A model generated the notes under the pieces. The model was given only the letters and a program-made list of their open reading frames with translations, ran no database searches and was not told the DNA's origin. Shown here piece by piece: positions 7,460 through 16,005 of a stretch of 64,000 bases of DNA; position 1 is the first letter of the stretch; each line of letters opens with the position of its first letter. A program made the translations under genes and the position numbers. This DNA is from Pseudonocardia autotrophica (lineage in GTDB: Bacteria > Actinomycetota > Actinomycetes > Mycobacteriales > Pseudonocardiaceae). The stretch spans positions 225,156 through 289,155 of the forward strand of contig NZ_AP018921.1 in the NCBI RefSeq assembly GCF_003945385.1. The letters are read 5' to 3'.

Positions 7460-8193
7460 GACGTCGCCGCTTCGGTCGGGGTACCGGTCAGCTCGGCGAG
7501 CAGGTGGCGTACCCGGGCGTCGATGTCGTCGCGGATGGGGCGGATCTGCTCCGCGGCTTTGCCGGCGGGATCGGTCAGCTCCCAGTCGAGGTAGCGCTTG
7601 CCGGGGAACACCGGGCAGGCGTCACCACAGCCCATAGTGATCACGACGTCGGCCGCTTCGACCGCCTCGGTAGTCAGGCGCTTGGGGAACTCGGTGTCCA
7701 GGCTCAGGCCGAACTCGGCCATGACGTCGCGGACGGCAGGGTTGATGCTGTCGGCCGGGGCGGATCCGGCCGAGGTGACCCGGACGGCGCCGGCCGCGTG
7801 GTGGGCCAGCAGGGCGGCGGCCATCTGGCTGCGCCCGGCGTTGTGCACGCAGACGAACAGGACTTCGGGAACCGCAGCTGCGGTGGTCACGGTGGCTCCT
7901 TGGGATCGGGCTACTGCCGCGAGCCGCTCGCGGGCGTGGCGGGCGGCGAGCACGGGCAGGTGGGCGGTGATGCGGGCGGTCAGCGCCAGCTCGGTGAACA
8001 CGTCCACGACCACGGCCTCGATCGTCTCGGGGCCGAAGATGCCGTGGAATCTGCGGCGCAGCTCGTCGACGGTCTGGTGAAGCCGGGCGTGGGGGCTGGT
8101 GAGGGCGAAGTGTTCGAGGTTGCGACCGCCCGCCGGGCGCCGTCGCGCGATGGCGACGACGACCGGCGTGGCGTCGGGCGAGAAGGCGTCCAT
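7456..8193 (-). CDS. arsC: Arsenate reductase with N-terminal three-helix domain
   Basis: From the ATG at 8193 the product has 245 residues. Residues about 25-95 form a helical bundle (LHQTVDELRRRF, VVDVFTELALTARI) like the dimerisation domain fused to many actinobacterial ArsC proteins. Residues 111-240 are a complete reductase: C115-VHNAG-R121-S loop, SAGSAPAD, MGCGDACPVFPG and DWELTDPAGK. The open frame extends upstream to 8322 through a remnant of an ACR3 pump tail, so a longer fusion protein is formally possible. The second ArsC of the operon is of a different subtype, so both reductant systems may be covered. Confidence 0.85.
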   Translation of the reverse strand: MDAFSPDATPVVVAIARRRPAGGRNLEHFALTSPHARLHQTVDELRRRFHGIFGPETIEAVVVDVFTELALTARITAHLPVLAARHARERLAAVARSQGATVTTAAAVPEVLFVCVHNAGRSQMAAALLAHHAAGAVRVTSAGSAPADSINPAVRDVMAEFGLSLDTEFPKRLTTEAVEAADVVITMGCGDACPVFPGKRYLDWELTDPAGKAAEQIRPIRDDIDARVRHLLAELTGTPTEAATS

Positions 8194-8231
8194 GGCATGG
8201 TCCGCTACTGGCCGGCCGAGCGGGTGCTCAT

Positions 8232-8428
8232 CGGGTCTCGCCCGCGCGAGGCAGGGTGTGTCGGTGGTGGCGAACAGGCACCGGCGCAGCCACAGCGACA
8301 CCTCCACCAAGCCGACGAGCATGGACGCTTCGATCAGCGGCCCGGCGACCCCGACCAGGGCGGGGGCCGGGGCGGGGGCCGGGGCCGGGGCCGGTGGGAA
8401 CGCCGAACGCGATCGCTACAGCGGTCAT
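8232..8428 (-). pseudogene. Remnant of the C-terminal end of an ACR3 pump
   Basis: Read on the minus strand, this stretch encodes AGPLIEASMLVGL-EVSLWLRR-LFA, clearly the same as the tail of the intact ACR3 downstream (VGPLIEVPVLVALVYVSLWLRRRLFA). Upstream, TAVAIAFGVPTG corresponds to IAVAIGTFGVTSG. A GC-only microsatellite (8359-8395, ggggcc-type units) sits between the two and breaks the frame. It indicates an earlier second acr3 copy lost by deletion or recombination. Confidence 0.7.
8359..8395. repeat. GC microsatellite of ggggcc/ggggc units
   Basis: About 37 bp consist only of G and C in near-perfect 5-6 bp units. The tract lies inside the ACR3 remnant and coincides with its frame break, so slippage here could have inactivated the gene. 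Confidence 0.8.
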
Positions 8429-8552
8429 CAGGGCTCCTTGAGCATGAGCAGCGGCGGTGCGCGTTGGCACCGGTTCGAACAGTGGGGCGTCGCGATGGCA
8501 GATCACGCGCCGCGCACGCCGTCTTGCGGTGTTGGGTGTCGGCGTGGGGTGC

Positions 8553-8846
8553 CTACGACGGATCGGGACTCGAGCCGGTTCCCCGCAGGCAGCCCAGATC
8601 TGCGCCGGGGGCGACGCGTGAGCCGACGGCCGCCGCGGCGGCAGTCTGGTTGTTGGTGCGCGTGCCGCAGAACTCGCAGCGCAGGACCCGGCTCGCTGCA
8701 CGGGCGGGCCCGGCCATCCCGGGTGGATGGCAGGCTCGGTGGTTCACCCAGGTGTGCTCAAGGCAGATAGCCGCGCCACAGCCCTGGCACACCGCGACCG
8801 CGGGTCGCGCCTGCTGGCACCGGGTGGCGCAGTCCAGGCAGTTCAT
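8553..8846 (-). CDS. DUF2180 small zinc-binding protein
   Basis: The 97-residue protein begins MNCLDC and carries CxxC pairs at the N terminus (CLDCATRC), in the middle (CQGCGAAIC-EH) and near residue 60 (CEFCGTR). This is the pattern of DUF2180 proteins of actinobacteria, probably a treble-clef zinc fold with no known activity. Its ATG overlaps the ACR3 stop (ATGA), so it is co-translated with the arsenite pump. Whether it binds arsenite instead of zinc is open. Confidence 0.8.
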   Translation of the reverse strand: MNCLDCATRCQQARPAVAVCQGCGAAICLEHTWVNHRACHPPGMAGPARAASRVLRCEFCGTRTNNQTAAAAAVGSRVAPGADLGCLRGTGSSPDPS

Positions 8847-10003
8847 GACCGGGCGTCCCGTGTGGGCTGGGGGTTTGCCTGCTCGGTCTGCGTGGTCGGT
8901 GTGGTCGTCGGTGCGAACAGGCGCCGGCGCAGCCACAGCGACACATACACCAGCGCGACGAGCACCGGCACCTCGATCAGTGGCCCGACGACCCCGGCCA
9001 GCGCCTGGCCGGAGGTGACGCCGAACGTGCCGATGGCCACGGCGATGGCGAGCTCGAAGTTGTTGCCGGCGGCGGTGAACGCCAGGGTGGTGGTGCGTTC
9101 GTAGCCCATCCCGACCGCCCGGCCGAGGGCGTAGGAGCCGGCCCACATCAGGGCGAAGTAGGCGAGCAGCGGTAGCGCGATCCGGGCGACGTCGAGCGGC
9201 TGGGAGGTGATGGCCTCGCCCTGCAGCGCGAACAGCAGCACGATGGTGAACAGCAGCCCGTAGAGCGCGAACGGCCCGATCCGCGGGAGGAACGTCTCCT
9301 CGTACCAGGCTCGGCCCTTGGCCTTCTCGCCGAACCGGCGCGTGAGGTATCCGGCGAGCAGCGGGATCCCGAGGAACACCAGCACCGATTTCACGATGTC
9401 CCAGGTGGAGAACGACACGTCGGTGACGGGCAGGCCGAGCCAGCCGGGCAGCACGACCAGGTAGAACCAGCCGAGCACACCGAACATGACGACCTGGAAC
9501 ACCGAGTTCAGCGCGACGAGCACGGCGGCGGCCTCGCGGTCCCCGCAGGCCAGGTCGTTCCAGATGATGACCATGGCGATGCAGCGGGCGAGCCCGACGA
9601 TGATCAGCCCGGTGCGGTACTCGGGCAGGTCGGGCAGCATCAGCCAGGCCAGGGCGAACATCAGTGCCGGGCCGAGGACCCAGTTGAGCACCAGCGAGGT
9701 GATCAGGAGCTTGCGGTCGCCGGTGACGGTGTCGAGGCGGTCGTAGCGGACCTTCGCCAGCACCGGGTACATCATGATCAGCAGGCCGAGGGCGATCGGC
9801 AGCGAGATGCCGTCGATCGCCAGGGCGTCCAGGGCGGGGGCGAGCCCGGGGACCAGGCGGCCGAGCAGGAGCCCGGCGACCATGGCGACGATGATCCAGA
9901 CCGCCAGGAAGCGGTCGAGGGTGGACAGGCGGGCGACGACGCCGGCCTCGGTCGGGTCGGTGGCCGCCTGCTGGGCGGCGCCGGTGGTGTTCTCCGTGCT
10001 CAT
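8843..10003 (-). CDS. acr3: ACR3-family arsenite efflux permease
   Basis: This 386-residue protein with ten predicted membrane segments exports arsenite using the proton motive force. The diagnostic motif GLARCIAMVIIWNDLACGD (near residues 138-156) contains the conserved Cys of the fourth helix. The second signature AAGNNFELAIAVA lies near 320. The ATG at 10003 overlaps the ArsR stop by 4 bp, giving the order arsR-acr3-DUF2180-arsC-arsC-arsO on the minus strand. Length and motifs are those of a complete ACR3. Confidence 0.95.
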   Translation of the reverse strand: MSTENTTGAAQQAATDPTEAGVVARLSTLDRFLAVWIIVAMVAGLLLGRLVPGLAPALDALAIDGISLPIALGLLIMMYPVLAKVRYDRLDTVTGDRKLLITSLVLNWVLGPALMFALAWLMLPDLPEYRTGLIIVGLARCIAMVIIWNDLACGDREAAAVLVALNSVFQVVMFGVLGWFYLVVLPGWLGLPVTDVSFSTWDIVKSVLVFLGIPLLAGYLTRRFGEKAKGRAWYEETFLPRIGPFALYGLLFTIVLLFALQGEAITSQPLDVARIALPLLAYFALMWAGSYALGRAVGMGYERTTTLAFTAAGNNFELAIAVAIGTFGVTSGQALAGVVGPLIEVPVLVALVYVSLWLRRRLFAPTTTPTTQTEQANPQPTRDARS

Positions 10004-10341
10004 GATGCGACGGTCTCCGCGGTGGTCGGGATCAGCAGGTCGGCCAGTGAGGCGAGTCGCTGTGGGACGACGCGGTAGTGGATCCAGGTGCCGCGGCGTT
10101 CACCGGTGATCAGCTCGGCCTCGCGCAGCACCTTGAGGTGGTGCGAGATCGTCGGGCCGGACAGGTCGAAGACCTCGGTCAGGTCGCACACGCAGGCCTC
10201 GCCGCCGGCGTGGGAGGCGATCAGGGACAACAGGCGCAGCCGGACGGGGTCTCCGAGGGCCTTGAACACGCGGGAGATCTCGCTCGCGTGCTCCGGGGAG
10301 ATCGGTTGGCCGACCAGCGGCGACCAGCACGACGACGCCAC
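10000..10341 (-). CDS. arsR: ArsR-family arsenite-sensing repressor
   Basis: The product has a winged-helix fold (ISRVFKALGDPVRLRLLSLI, SGPTISHHLKVLREAELI) and the metalloid motif ACVCDLTE, whose two Cys bind As(III) and release DNA. An ATG exists at 10365, but AAGGAG lies 9 bp before the GTG at 10341, which I take as the start (113 residues). The region upstream would give a short leader from a TATAGA -10 at about 10369-10374. It should repress itself and the whole downstream ars operon. Confidence 0.9.
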   Translation of the reverse strand: MASSCWSPLVGQPISPEHASEISRVFKALGDPVRLRLLSLIASHAGGEACVCDLTEVFDLSGPTISHHLKVLREAELITGERRGTWIHYRVVPQRLASLADLLIPTTAETVAS

Positions 10342-10364
10342 GCCCGGCGGCTCCTTGTTAGACA

Positions 10365-10404
10365 TGCTTCTATATTGACGTCCGTCGAAGCAGAGTGCAA
10401 CCTC
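10365..10404 (-). promoter_or_regulatory. arsR promoter/operator candidate
   Basis: On the minus strand TTGCAC (about 10399-10404) and TATAGA (about 10369-10374) could serve as promoter elements. A dyad TGCTTC (10365-10370) / GAAGCA (10387-10392) straddles the -10 and would let ArsR block it. The AT-rich TATATTGACGT core stands out from the surrounding GC-rich DNA. Confidence 0.4.
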
Positions 10405-10460
10405 GCAGGATCACTGGATCGAGCTTTGTCGATTCTATCGGCAACGACTGGAGTGATCCC

Positions 10461-10712
10461 ATGCACGACCCCGGCGAGGTCGGTGACAGCACCGCGATGT
10501 CACGACGGCGCGGCCACCCCCGCCGCGACCGGCCACCGACGCCGGTCAGGGACCCGGTCTCGCGCGTTCTCGGTCAGGCGATTGTCGCGGTCGCGCTCGC
10601 CCTGGCCCTGTGGGGTCTCCTGACCGGCGACGCCGATCTCGCAGCAGGTGGCGTGACGACGTTCGCCTGCCTGCCCGCAGCAGGGCTGGCCAAGGTCGCC
10701 CGCGCCCGGTGA
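10461..10712 (+). CDS. Small hypothetical membrane protein
   Basis: From the ATG at 10461 there are 83 residues: a basic, Pro/Arg-rich N terminus, then two short hydrophobic segments (GQAIVAVALALALWGLL and GGVTTFACLPAAGLA). It is divergent from arsR across a 120-bp gap and lies before the phosphate operon. I do not recognise a family. The composition and two-helix layout suggest a real small membrane protein, but no strong ribosome site is present. Confidence 0.45.
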   Translation: MHDPGEVGDSTAMSRRRGHPRRDRPPTPVRDPVSRVLGQAIVAVALALALWGLLTGDADLAAGGVTTFACLPAAGLAKVARAR

Positions 10713-10774
10713 GCGCACCGCTCGGAGCCACCTAGATCGAATGTTGTGGATCCAGGAGTGAGAAGTCAGGCCAC

Positions 10775-10796
10775 GTTCACTCGGCATTCATATCGG
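10775..10796 (+). promoter_or_regulatory. PHO-box-like direct repeat upstream of pstS
   Basis: Two adjacent 11-bp units, GTTCACTCGGC (10775-10785) and ATTCATATCGG (10786-10796), resemble the PhoP-binding direct repeat unit of actinobacteria (GTTCA followed by a less conserved 6 bp). The site is 80-100 bp upstream of the pstS start. It suggests phosphate-starvation control by a chromosomal PhoRP system. Confidence 0.5.
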
Positions 10797-10875
10797 CATT
10801 GTTCGATCCAAGCGTCTTCGGCGGACGCTCACAGCTACGGGCGCCGTCTCGACCTCGACGAGAGAGGCCAAGTCC

Positions 10876-11847
10876 GTGAGTGTTCGACACATGCGCAGGG
10901 CATCGGCTGCCCTGGTCGCCGTCGCTGCCAGCGTGACGCTGGTGGCGTGTGGCGGCGGTGCGCAGCAGCAGGACGGGCCGGGGGGTGAGCAGGTCTCCGG
11001 GCCGGTGCTGATCGACGGGTCCTCGACGGTGGAGCCGCTGTCGTCCGCGGCTGCGGAGCTCTACCAGGGGGAGAACCCCGAGGTGAACGTCACCGTCGGT
11101 ACCTCGGGGACCGGTGGTGGCTTCCAGAAGTTCTGCAACGGCGAGACCGACATCTCCAACGCCTCGCGCCCGATCTCCGACACCGAGCGTCAGCAGTGCG
11201 AGGCGAACGGGATCGCCTTCCAGGAGCTGCAGGTGGCCAACGACGCGCTGACCGTCGTGGTCAACCCGGCCAACACCTGGGCCAACTGCCTGAGCGTGGA
11301 GCAGCTGCGCGCGATGTGGGCGCCCGACTCGCAGGTCAAGAACTGGAACCAGGTCGACCCGTCGTTCCCGGCCGAGCCACTGCAGTTGTTCGGGGCCGGC
11401 GCGGACTCGGGCACCTTCGACTACTTCACCGACGAGATCGTCGGTGAGGAGGGGGCATCGCGCACCGACTACAGCCCCTCGGAGAACGACAACGTCACCG
11501 TCCAGGGCGTCACCGGCTCCCCCGGCGCGCTGGGCTACTTCGGGTTCTCCTACTTCGAGGAGAACCAGCAGCAGCTCAAGGCACTGCAGGTCGACGGCGG
11601 CAACGGCTGCGTGGCCCCGTCCGCACAGACGGTCCAGGACGCCTCCTACACCCCGCTGGGCCGGCCGCTGTTCATCTACGCCTCCGACGCCGGGCTCGCC
11701 AAGCCGCAGGTCGTGTCGTTCCTGGAGTTCTACCTGCAGCGCAACGACGAGATCGTGCAGGCTGCGCAGTTCGTGCCGATGACCGACCAGCAGAAGCAGG
11801 ACTCCACCGCCAAGCTGGACCAGCTCCGCCAGCAGGCCGGAGGCTGA
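10876..11847 (+). CDS. pstS: Phosphate-binding lipoprotein PstS
   Basis: This 323-residue lipoprotein captures phosphate outside the membrane and hands it to PstCA. A Lys/Arg-poor signal peptide ends in the lipobox LVAC (Cys25). Phosphate-site motifs follow: [10 protein letters not shown] (near 50-59), [13 protein letters not shown] and NASRPI. The GTG at 10876 lies after AGAGAGG-type purines. The lipoprotein is followed after 4 bp by pstC. In an arsenic island a selective PstS could favour phosphate over arsenate, which is inference. Confidence 0.95.
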   Translation: MSVRHMRRASAALVAVAASVTLVACGGGAQQQDGPGGEQVSGPVLIDGSSTVEPLSSAAAELYQGENPEVNVTVGTSGTGGGFQKFCNGETDISNASRPISDTERQQCEANGIAFQELQVANDALTVVVNPANTWANCLSVEQLRAMWAPDSQVKNWNQVDPSFPAEPLQLFGAGADSGTFDYFTDEIVGEEGASRTDYSPSENDNVTVQGVTGSPGALGYFGFSYFEENQQQLKALQVDGGNGCVAPSAQTVQDASYTPLGRPLFIYASDAGLAKPQVVSFLEFYLQRNDEIVQAAQFVPMTDQQKQDSTAKLDQLRQQAGG

Positions 11848-11851
11848 GCCG

Positions 11852-12811
11852 ATGGCGGTGACCACCGCCGGCCGCCCGCGCTCGAGCGCGGGCGGCTCCG
11901 GCCGTGACCTGACCCCCCGCTCACCCCGGGTCGGCGAGAAGATCATCGAGAGCCTGCTGGCCGCCGCGGCCGGCCTGTCGGTGCTGGTGACGGTGGGCAT
12001 CATCGTCGCCCTCGTCGTCCCGCTGTTCACCTTCTTCGCCCACGTCAGCCCGATCGAGTTCCTCACCGGCACCACCTGGACCGCCTCGTTCGGCGACAAG
12101 TACTCCTGGGACAAGGACTGGGGCGTGCTGCCCCTGGTCTCGGCGACGTTCATGGCCACCGGCATCGCCCTGGCCGTGGCGATCCCGGTCGGGCTGGGCA
12201 TCGCGATGTTCCTGTCCGAGTACGCCACCACCCGGGCCCGCAAGGTCATCAAGCCGGTACTGGAGCTGCTGGCGGGCATCCCGACGGTGGTCTACGGGTT
12301 CCTCGCCCTGACCGCGCTCACCCCGATCCTGCAGCCACTGCTGGGGATCCCGAACATCTACAACCTGCTCGTCGCCGGGATCGTCATGGGATTCATGATC
12401 GTCCCGACGGTCGCGTCACTGTCCGAGGACGCGATGTCGGCAGTACCCCAAGCGCTGCGCTCGGGCTCGTATGCCCTCGGCGCCAACCGGCGGATGACCA
12501 CCCTGCAGGTGGTTTTCCCGGCGGCGCTGTCCGGGATCATCGCCGCGATCGTGCTGGGGCTGTCCCGGGCGGTCGGCGAGACGATGATCCTCGCCGTCGC
12601 CGGCGGCAACCTGGCCCGCCTGACCGCTGATCCCCGCGACGAGGCCCAGACGATGACCGCGTTCATCGCCCAGATCGCCAGCGGCGACGCCCCCCAAGGC
12701 AGCCCCGTCTACTACTCGCTGTTCGCCGTGGGAGCGCTGCTGTTCGTGATCACCCTGACGATCAACCTGATCAGCATCCGGCTGGTCCGCCGCTTCCGGC
12801 AGGTGTATTGA
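11852..12811 (+). CDS. pstC: Phosphate ABC transporter permease PstC
   Basis: This 319-residue inner-membrane permease has six predicted helices and the BPD_transp_1 loop with the EAA-type motif (AVPQALRSGSYALGANRRMT, near 205). It forms the channel with PstA. It ends in ATGA, overlapping pstA, which indicates translational coupling. Residues EKIIESLLAAAAGL begin the first helix after a basic cytosolic N terminus. Length is normal. Confidence 0.94.
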   Translation: MAVTTAGRPRSSAGGSGRDLTPRSPRVGEKIIESLLAAAAGLSVLVTVGIIVALVVPLFTFFAHVSPIEFLTGTTWTASFGDKYSWDKDWGVLPLVSATFMATGIALAVAIPVGLGIAMFLSEYATTRARKVIKPVLELLAGIPTVVYGFLALTALTPILQPLLGIPNIYNLLVAGIVMGFMIVPTVASLSEDAMSAVPQALRSGSYALGANRRMTTLQVVFPAALSGIIAAIVLGLSRAVGETMILAVAGGNLARLTADPRDEAQTMTAFIAQIASGDAPQGSPVYYSLFAVGALLFVITLTINLISIRLVRRFRQVY

Positions 12812-13716
12812 TGACTGCTACCGACACCGCCCGCACCACGCCCGCTCGTGCGCTGACCCCGGACCGGCGGCGCCGCGATGTGGCCTCCACAGTGTTCGTC
12901 TGCGTGCTGTGGGCGTGCCTGCTGGTGGCCGCGCTGTTCCTGTTCTACGTGCTGATCACCATCGTGGTCTCCGGGGTGAGCAGGCTGGACGCGAACCTGA
13001 TCACCCAGGCGCCCTCGACGATCCGCCCGGCGACCGCCGGCGTGCAGCCGGCCATCGTCGGCACGCTCCTCGTCGTCGGGGTCACCGCGCTGATCGCGCT
13101 GCCGCTGGGCATCGCCGCGGCGATCTACCTCGAGGAGTACGCCGACCCCCGGCGCTGGTTCAACCGGGCGATCGAGCTCAACGTGCAGAACCTGGCCGCC
13201 GTCCCGTCGATCATCTTCGGGATCCTGGTGCTGGCCTTCGTGGTACGGGCACCGCTGAACTTCGGCGCCGTCGCCCTGTCCGGCTCGATCGCCCTGGCCC
13301 TGCTCATCCTGCCGGTGGTGATCATCGCGACCCGCGAGTCGTTGCGCGCGGTCCCGCGCGAGATCCGTGACGGCTCACTGGCCGTCGGGGCGACCCGCTG
13401 GCAAACGGTGTGGCGCCAGCTGCTGCCCGCCGCGGTGCCCGGGATCGCGACCGGCTCCATCCTGGCGCTGTCGCGGGCCGTCGGAGAAGCCGCACCGCTG
13501 ATCCTGGTCGGCGCGACCACGTTCATCACCTTCACCCCCGACGGGTTGTTCTCCCGCTACACCGTCATGCCCGTCCAGATCTTCAACTTCGCCCTCCAGT
13601 CCCGCGAAGCGTTCATCCCCCTGACCTACGCCGCGATCCTGCTGCTGATCGTCATCCTGCTGGCGCTCAACGGCACCGCGATCGTGCTGCGCAACCGGTT
13701 CGCACGTCGATGGTGA
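12808..13716 (+). CDS. pstA: Phosphate ABC transporter permease PstA
   Basis: The 302-residue permease has six helices and the EAA loop ([20 protein letters not shown], near 187) that contacts PstB. Motif [17 protein letters not shown] is typical of PstA. The start overlaps pstC. A 20-bp gap with AAAGGA separates it from pstB. Confidence 0.94.
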   Translation: MMTATDTARTTPARALTPDRRRRDVASTVFVCVLWACLLVAALFLFYVLITIVVSGVSRLDANLITQAPSTIRPATAGVQPAIVGTLLVVGVTALIALPLGIAAAIYLEEYADPRRWFNRAIELNVQNLAAVPSIIFGILVLAFVVRAPLNFGAVALSGSIALALLILPVVIIATRESLRAVPREIRDGSLAVGATRWQTVWRQLLPAAVPGIATGSILALSRAVGEAAPLILVGATTFITFTPDGLFSRYTVMPVQIFNFALQSREAFIPLTYAAILLLIVILLALNGTAIVLRNRFARRW

Positions 13717-13736
13717 ACCCCGGAAAGGACCAGCAC

Positions 13737-14603
13737 ATGAGCCCCACCTCCCCACCCGGGACCGCCCAGGACACCGCCGGTATCCACCTCGCGGTCGGTG
13801 ACCGAGCGCCCGAACAGCCACGTTCGGCCGGGGCCGCGATGGCGACGGAGAACCTGCACGTCTACTACGGCGACTTCCTCGCCGTCCGCGATGTCGATCT
13901 GCAGTTCGACGACCGCCGGATCACCGCGCTGATCGGGCCGTCGGGCTGCGGGAAGTCCACCGTGCTGCGCTGCCTGAACCGGATGAACGACCTGGTCCCC
14001 GGCGCCCGGGTCGAAGGGCGCGTGACCTACCACGGCACCGACATCTACGGGCCCGGCGTCGACGAGATCGAGGTCCGCCGCCGGATCGGCATGGTCTTCC
14101 AGAAGCCGAACCCGTTCCCCAAGTCGATCTATGACAACGTCGCCTACGGACCCCGCGTCACCGGCGCCAAAGACCACCTCGACGACACCGTCGAGCAAGC
14201 CCTGCGCGGCGCCGCGCTGTGGGACGAGGTCAAGGACAAGCTCAAGCAGAACGCCTACGGCCTCTCCGGTGGACAGCAACAGCGTCTGTGTATCGCCCGG
14301 GCCATCGCGACCCGGCCGGACGTGCTGCTGATGGACGAGCCCTGCTCGGCGCTCGACCCGATCGCGACATCCAAGATCGAAGACCTGATGGGCGAGCTCG
14401 TGCAGGACTTCACCATCGTGATCGTCACCCACAACATGCAGCAGGCGGCCCGCGTCTCGCACAGCACGGCGTTCTTCACCGCCCAACCCGACGAGCACGG
14501 CGACCGCGTCGGCACTCTGGTCGAGTTCGACCGAACCCTGAAGATCTTCGAGGACCCGGCCGACAAGCGCACGGAGGACTACATCTCGGGCAAGTTCGGC
14601 TGA
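13737..14603 (+). CDS. pstB: Phosphate ABC transporter ATPase PstB
   Basis: This 288-residue ATPase powers phosphate import. It has Walker [10 protein letters not shown] (residues 67-75), the Q-loop region [21 protein letters not shown], the LSGGQQQRL signature and Walker [13 protein letters not shown]. The ATG at 13737 has AAAGGA 9 bp upstream. A Pro-rich extension of about 35 residues precedes the core domain. No phoU follows, which is unusual: a regulator gene takes that place. Confidence 0.95.
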   Translation: MSPTSPPGTAQDTAGIHLAVGDRAPEQPRSAGAAMATENLHVYYGDFLAVRDVDLQFDDRRITALIGPSGCGKSTVLRCLNRMNDLVPGARVEGRVTYHGTDIYGPGVDEIEVRRRIGMVFQKPNPFPKSIYDNVAYGPRVTGAKDHLDDTVEQALRGAALWDEVKDKLKQNAYGLSGGQQQRLCIARAIATRPDVLLMDEPCSALDPIATSKIEDLMGELVQDFTIVIVTHNMQQAARVSHSTAFFTAQPDEHGDRVGTLVEFDRTLKIFEDPADKRTEDYISGKFG

Positions 14604-14613
14604 GGAAGCCGCG

Positions 14614-15387
14614 ATGATGACCGAGACCTGGGAGACCGACGGCCGTTCTCCCGTGCAGATCCGCCGCCGAGCCTGCCTGGCCGACGCCGGCGGGCGCACA
14701 GGGCCGGCGGCGGTGCTGCTCGTCGCCGACGAACACACCGCCGAGCAGGTCGCGCGGGCCCTGACCGGCCAACCCGTCGACCTGCACCCGGTGCACGACA
14801 CGGCCGCAGCGCTGCTGGTGGCCGGGCGCACCTGCCCGGATGCGGTCGTGCTCGCCCCGGCCGGGGGGCGGTTGAGCCCGGCGGACTTCCTCGACGTGCT
14901 GCACACGCTCGACCCCGGGGTGCGAGTGATCGTCGGAGTCGGTCGCGACGACGGCGAGCTGGCGGCGCAGGCCGCCGCCCGGGGCGCCACCGTCACCGCC
15001 CGCCCCTTCGAACCGAGCGCCTTGCTCGCCCTGCTCAGCGCCGCCCTCGGCGCGCCACGGTCCCTCGCGGCCCGTCCGCTGCCGATCCAGCTGGGCCGGC
15101 TGCGCATCGACAACGTCGCCCCACGGATGTGGCTCGACGACACACCGATCCGGCTGCCGCTGCGCGAACACCTGGTGCTGCGCTACCTCGCCGCGCGTCC
15201 CGACGCCGTGGTCAGCCGCCGCGAACTCGTCACCGCCATCTGGGGCGACCAGACATCCGGCTCGGACAACTCCCTGAGCGTGCACATCACGCGCCTGCGC
15301 CGCCGGCTCGCCGCCGCCGGAGCCGACGTCCGCATCGAGGCGGTACGCGGACTCGGCTATCAGCTGACCATCTCGCCGAACTCCTGA
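14614..15387 (+). CDS. OmpR/PhoB-type regulator with degenerate receiver
   Basis: The 257-residue protein has a C-terminal winged-helix domain (residues about 155-252; PLREHLVLRYLAARPDAVVSRRELVTAIWG, LSVHITRLRRRLAA, VRGLGYQL) typical of PhoB/OmpR regulators. The N-terminal half looks like a receiver, but the strand that should hold the phospho-acceptor reads DAVVLAPAGG, with Ala instead of Asp, and the acidic pocket near the N terminus is absent. It would therefore act without phosphorylation. It starts 10 bp after pstB and probably regulates the pst or ars genes. Confidence 0.8.
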   Translation: MMTETWETDGRSPVQIRRRACLADAGGRTGPAAVLLVADEHTAEQVARALTGQPVDLHPVHDTAAALLVAGRTCPDAVVLAPAGGRLSPADFLDVLHTLDPGVRVIVGVGRDDGELAAQAAARGATVTARPFEPSALLALLSAALGAPRSLAARPLPIQLGRLRIDNVAPRMWLDDTPIRLPLREHLVLRYLAARPDAVVSRRELVTAIWGDQTSGSDNSLSVHITRLRRRLAAAGADVRIEAVRGLGYQLTISPNS

Positions 15388-15412
15388 GCATCACCCAGTA
15401 TCCTCGACCGCG

Positions 15413-15874
15413 ATGGGAGAACAGCTCAGCTCGCACGTCGCCGATCTCGTCGAGGATCAACCGCTCGACGGCGTCGAGACCGTGGCCGGTGCCGCCGCCG
15501 AGCTGTTCAAGGCACTCGCCGACCCGCTACGGCTCCAGCTGGTCGGCCTGGCCCGCCAGGCCCCCGACGCCGAGCTCTGCTTCTGCGACCTCATCGAAGC
15601 CTTCCCCCAGCCGCAATCGACCTTGAGCCACCACCTGAGCGTGCTGGTCAAAGCCGGGGTCATGTCGAGGGAACGACGCGGCACATGGAGCTGGTACCGG
15701 CTCGAACCCGACCTGGTCGACCAGATCAACGACGCGCTCAGCCTCGACGGGATGCTGCACCAACTCCTGCGGCTCGAGCACGCCGACAACCCGAAACTCA
15801 TCAGCCGCGACGGCGATCTCCTCTCGCGCTGCGAGCCTCCGGAATCCGCCGAGGACGACACCGAGCGCGCCTGA
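15413..15874 (+). CDS. ArsR-family regulator (second copy)
   Basis: The 153-residue winged-helix protein has AELFKALADPLRLQLVGLA, the Cys pair motif ELCFCDLIEAF and the recognition helix QSTLSHHLSVLVKAGVM. An additional C-terminal tail (about 50 residues) includes another Cys. It lies 25 bp after the degenerate regulator in the same direction, so it probably belongs to the pst operon. This would let arsenite induce phosphate uptake. The family assignment is firm; the target is inferred. Confidence 0.85.
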   Translation: MGEQLSSHVADLVEDQPLDGVETVAGAAAELFKALADPLRLQLVGLARQAPDAELCFCDLIEAFPQPQSTLSHHLSVLVKAGVMSRERRGTWSWYRLEPDLVDQINDALSLDGMLHQLLRLEHADNPKLISRDGDLLSRCEPPESAEDDTERA

Positions 15875-16005
15875 CCCCCCGCGACATCACCCGCGGCGCG
15901 CCCGTGCGGTAACGACCGCGTCCGCTGAGGTCCGGTTCGGTTGGACCCACAGCCGGACCGGACCGCCACAGCATCCCGGCCTGCCCGGCCGCGTCGTCGT
16001 GGTCA

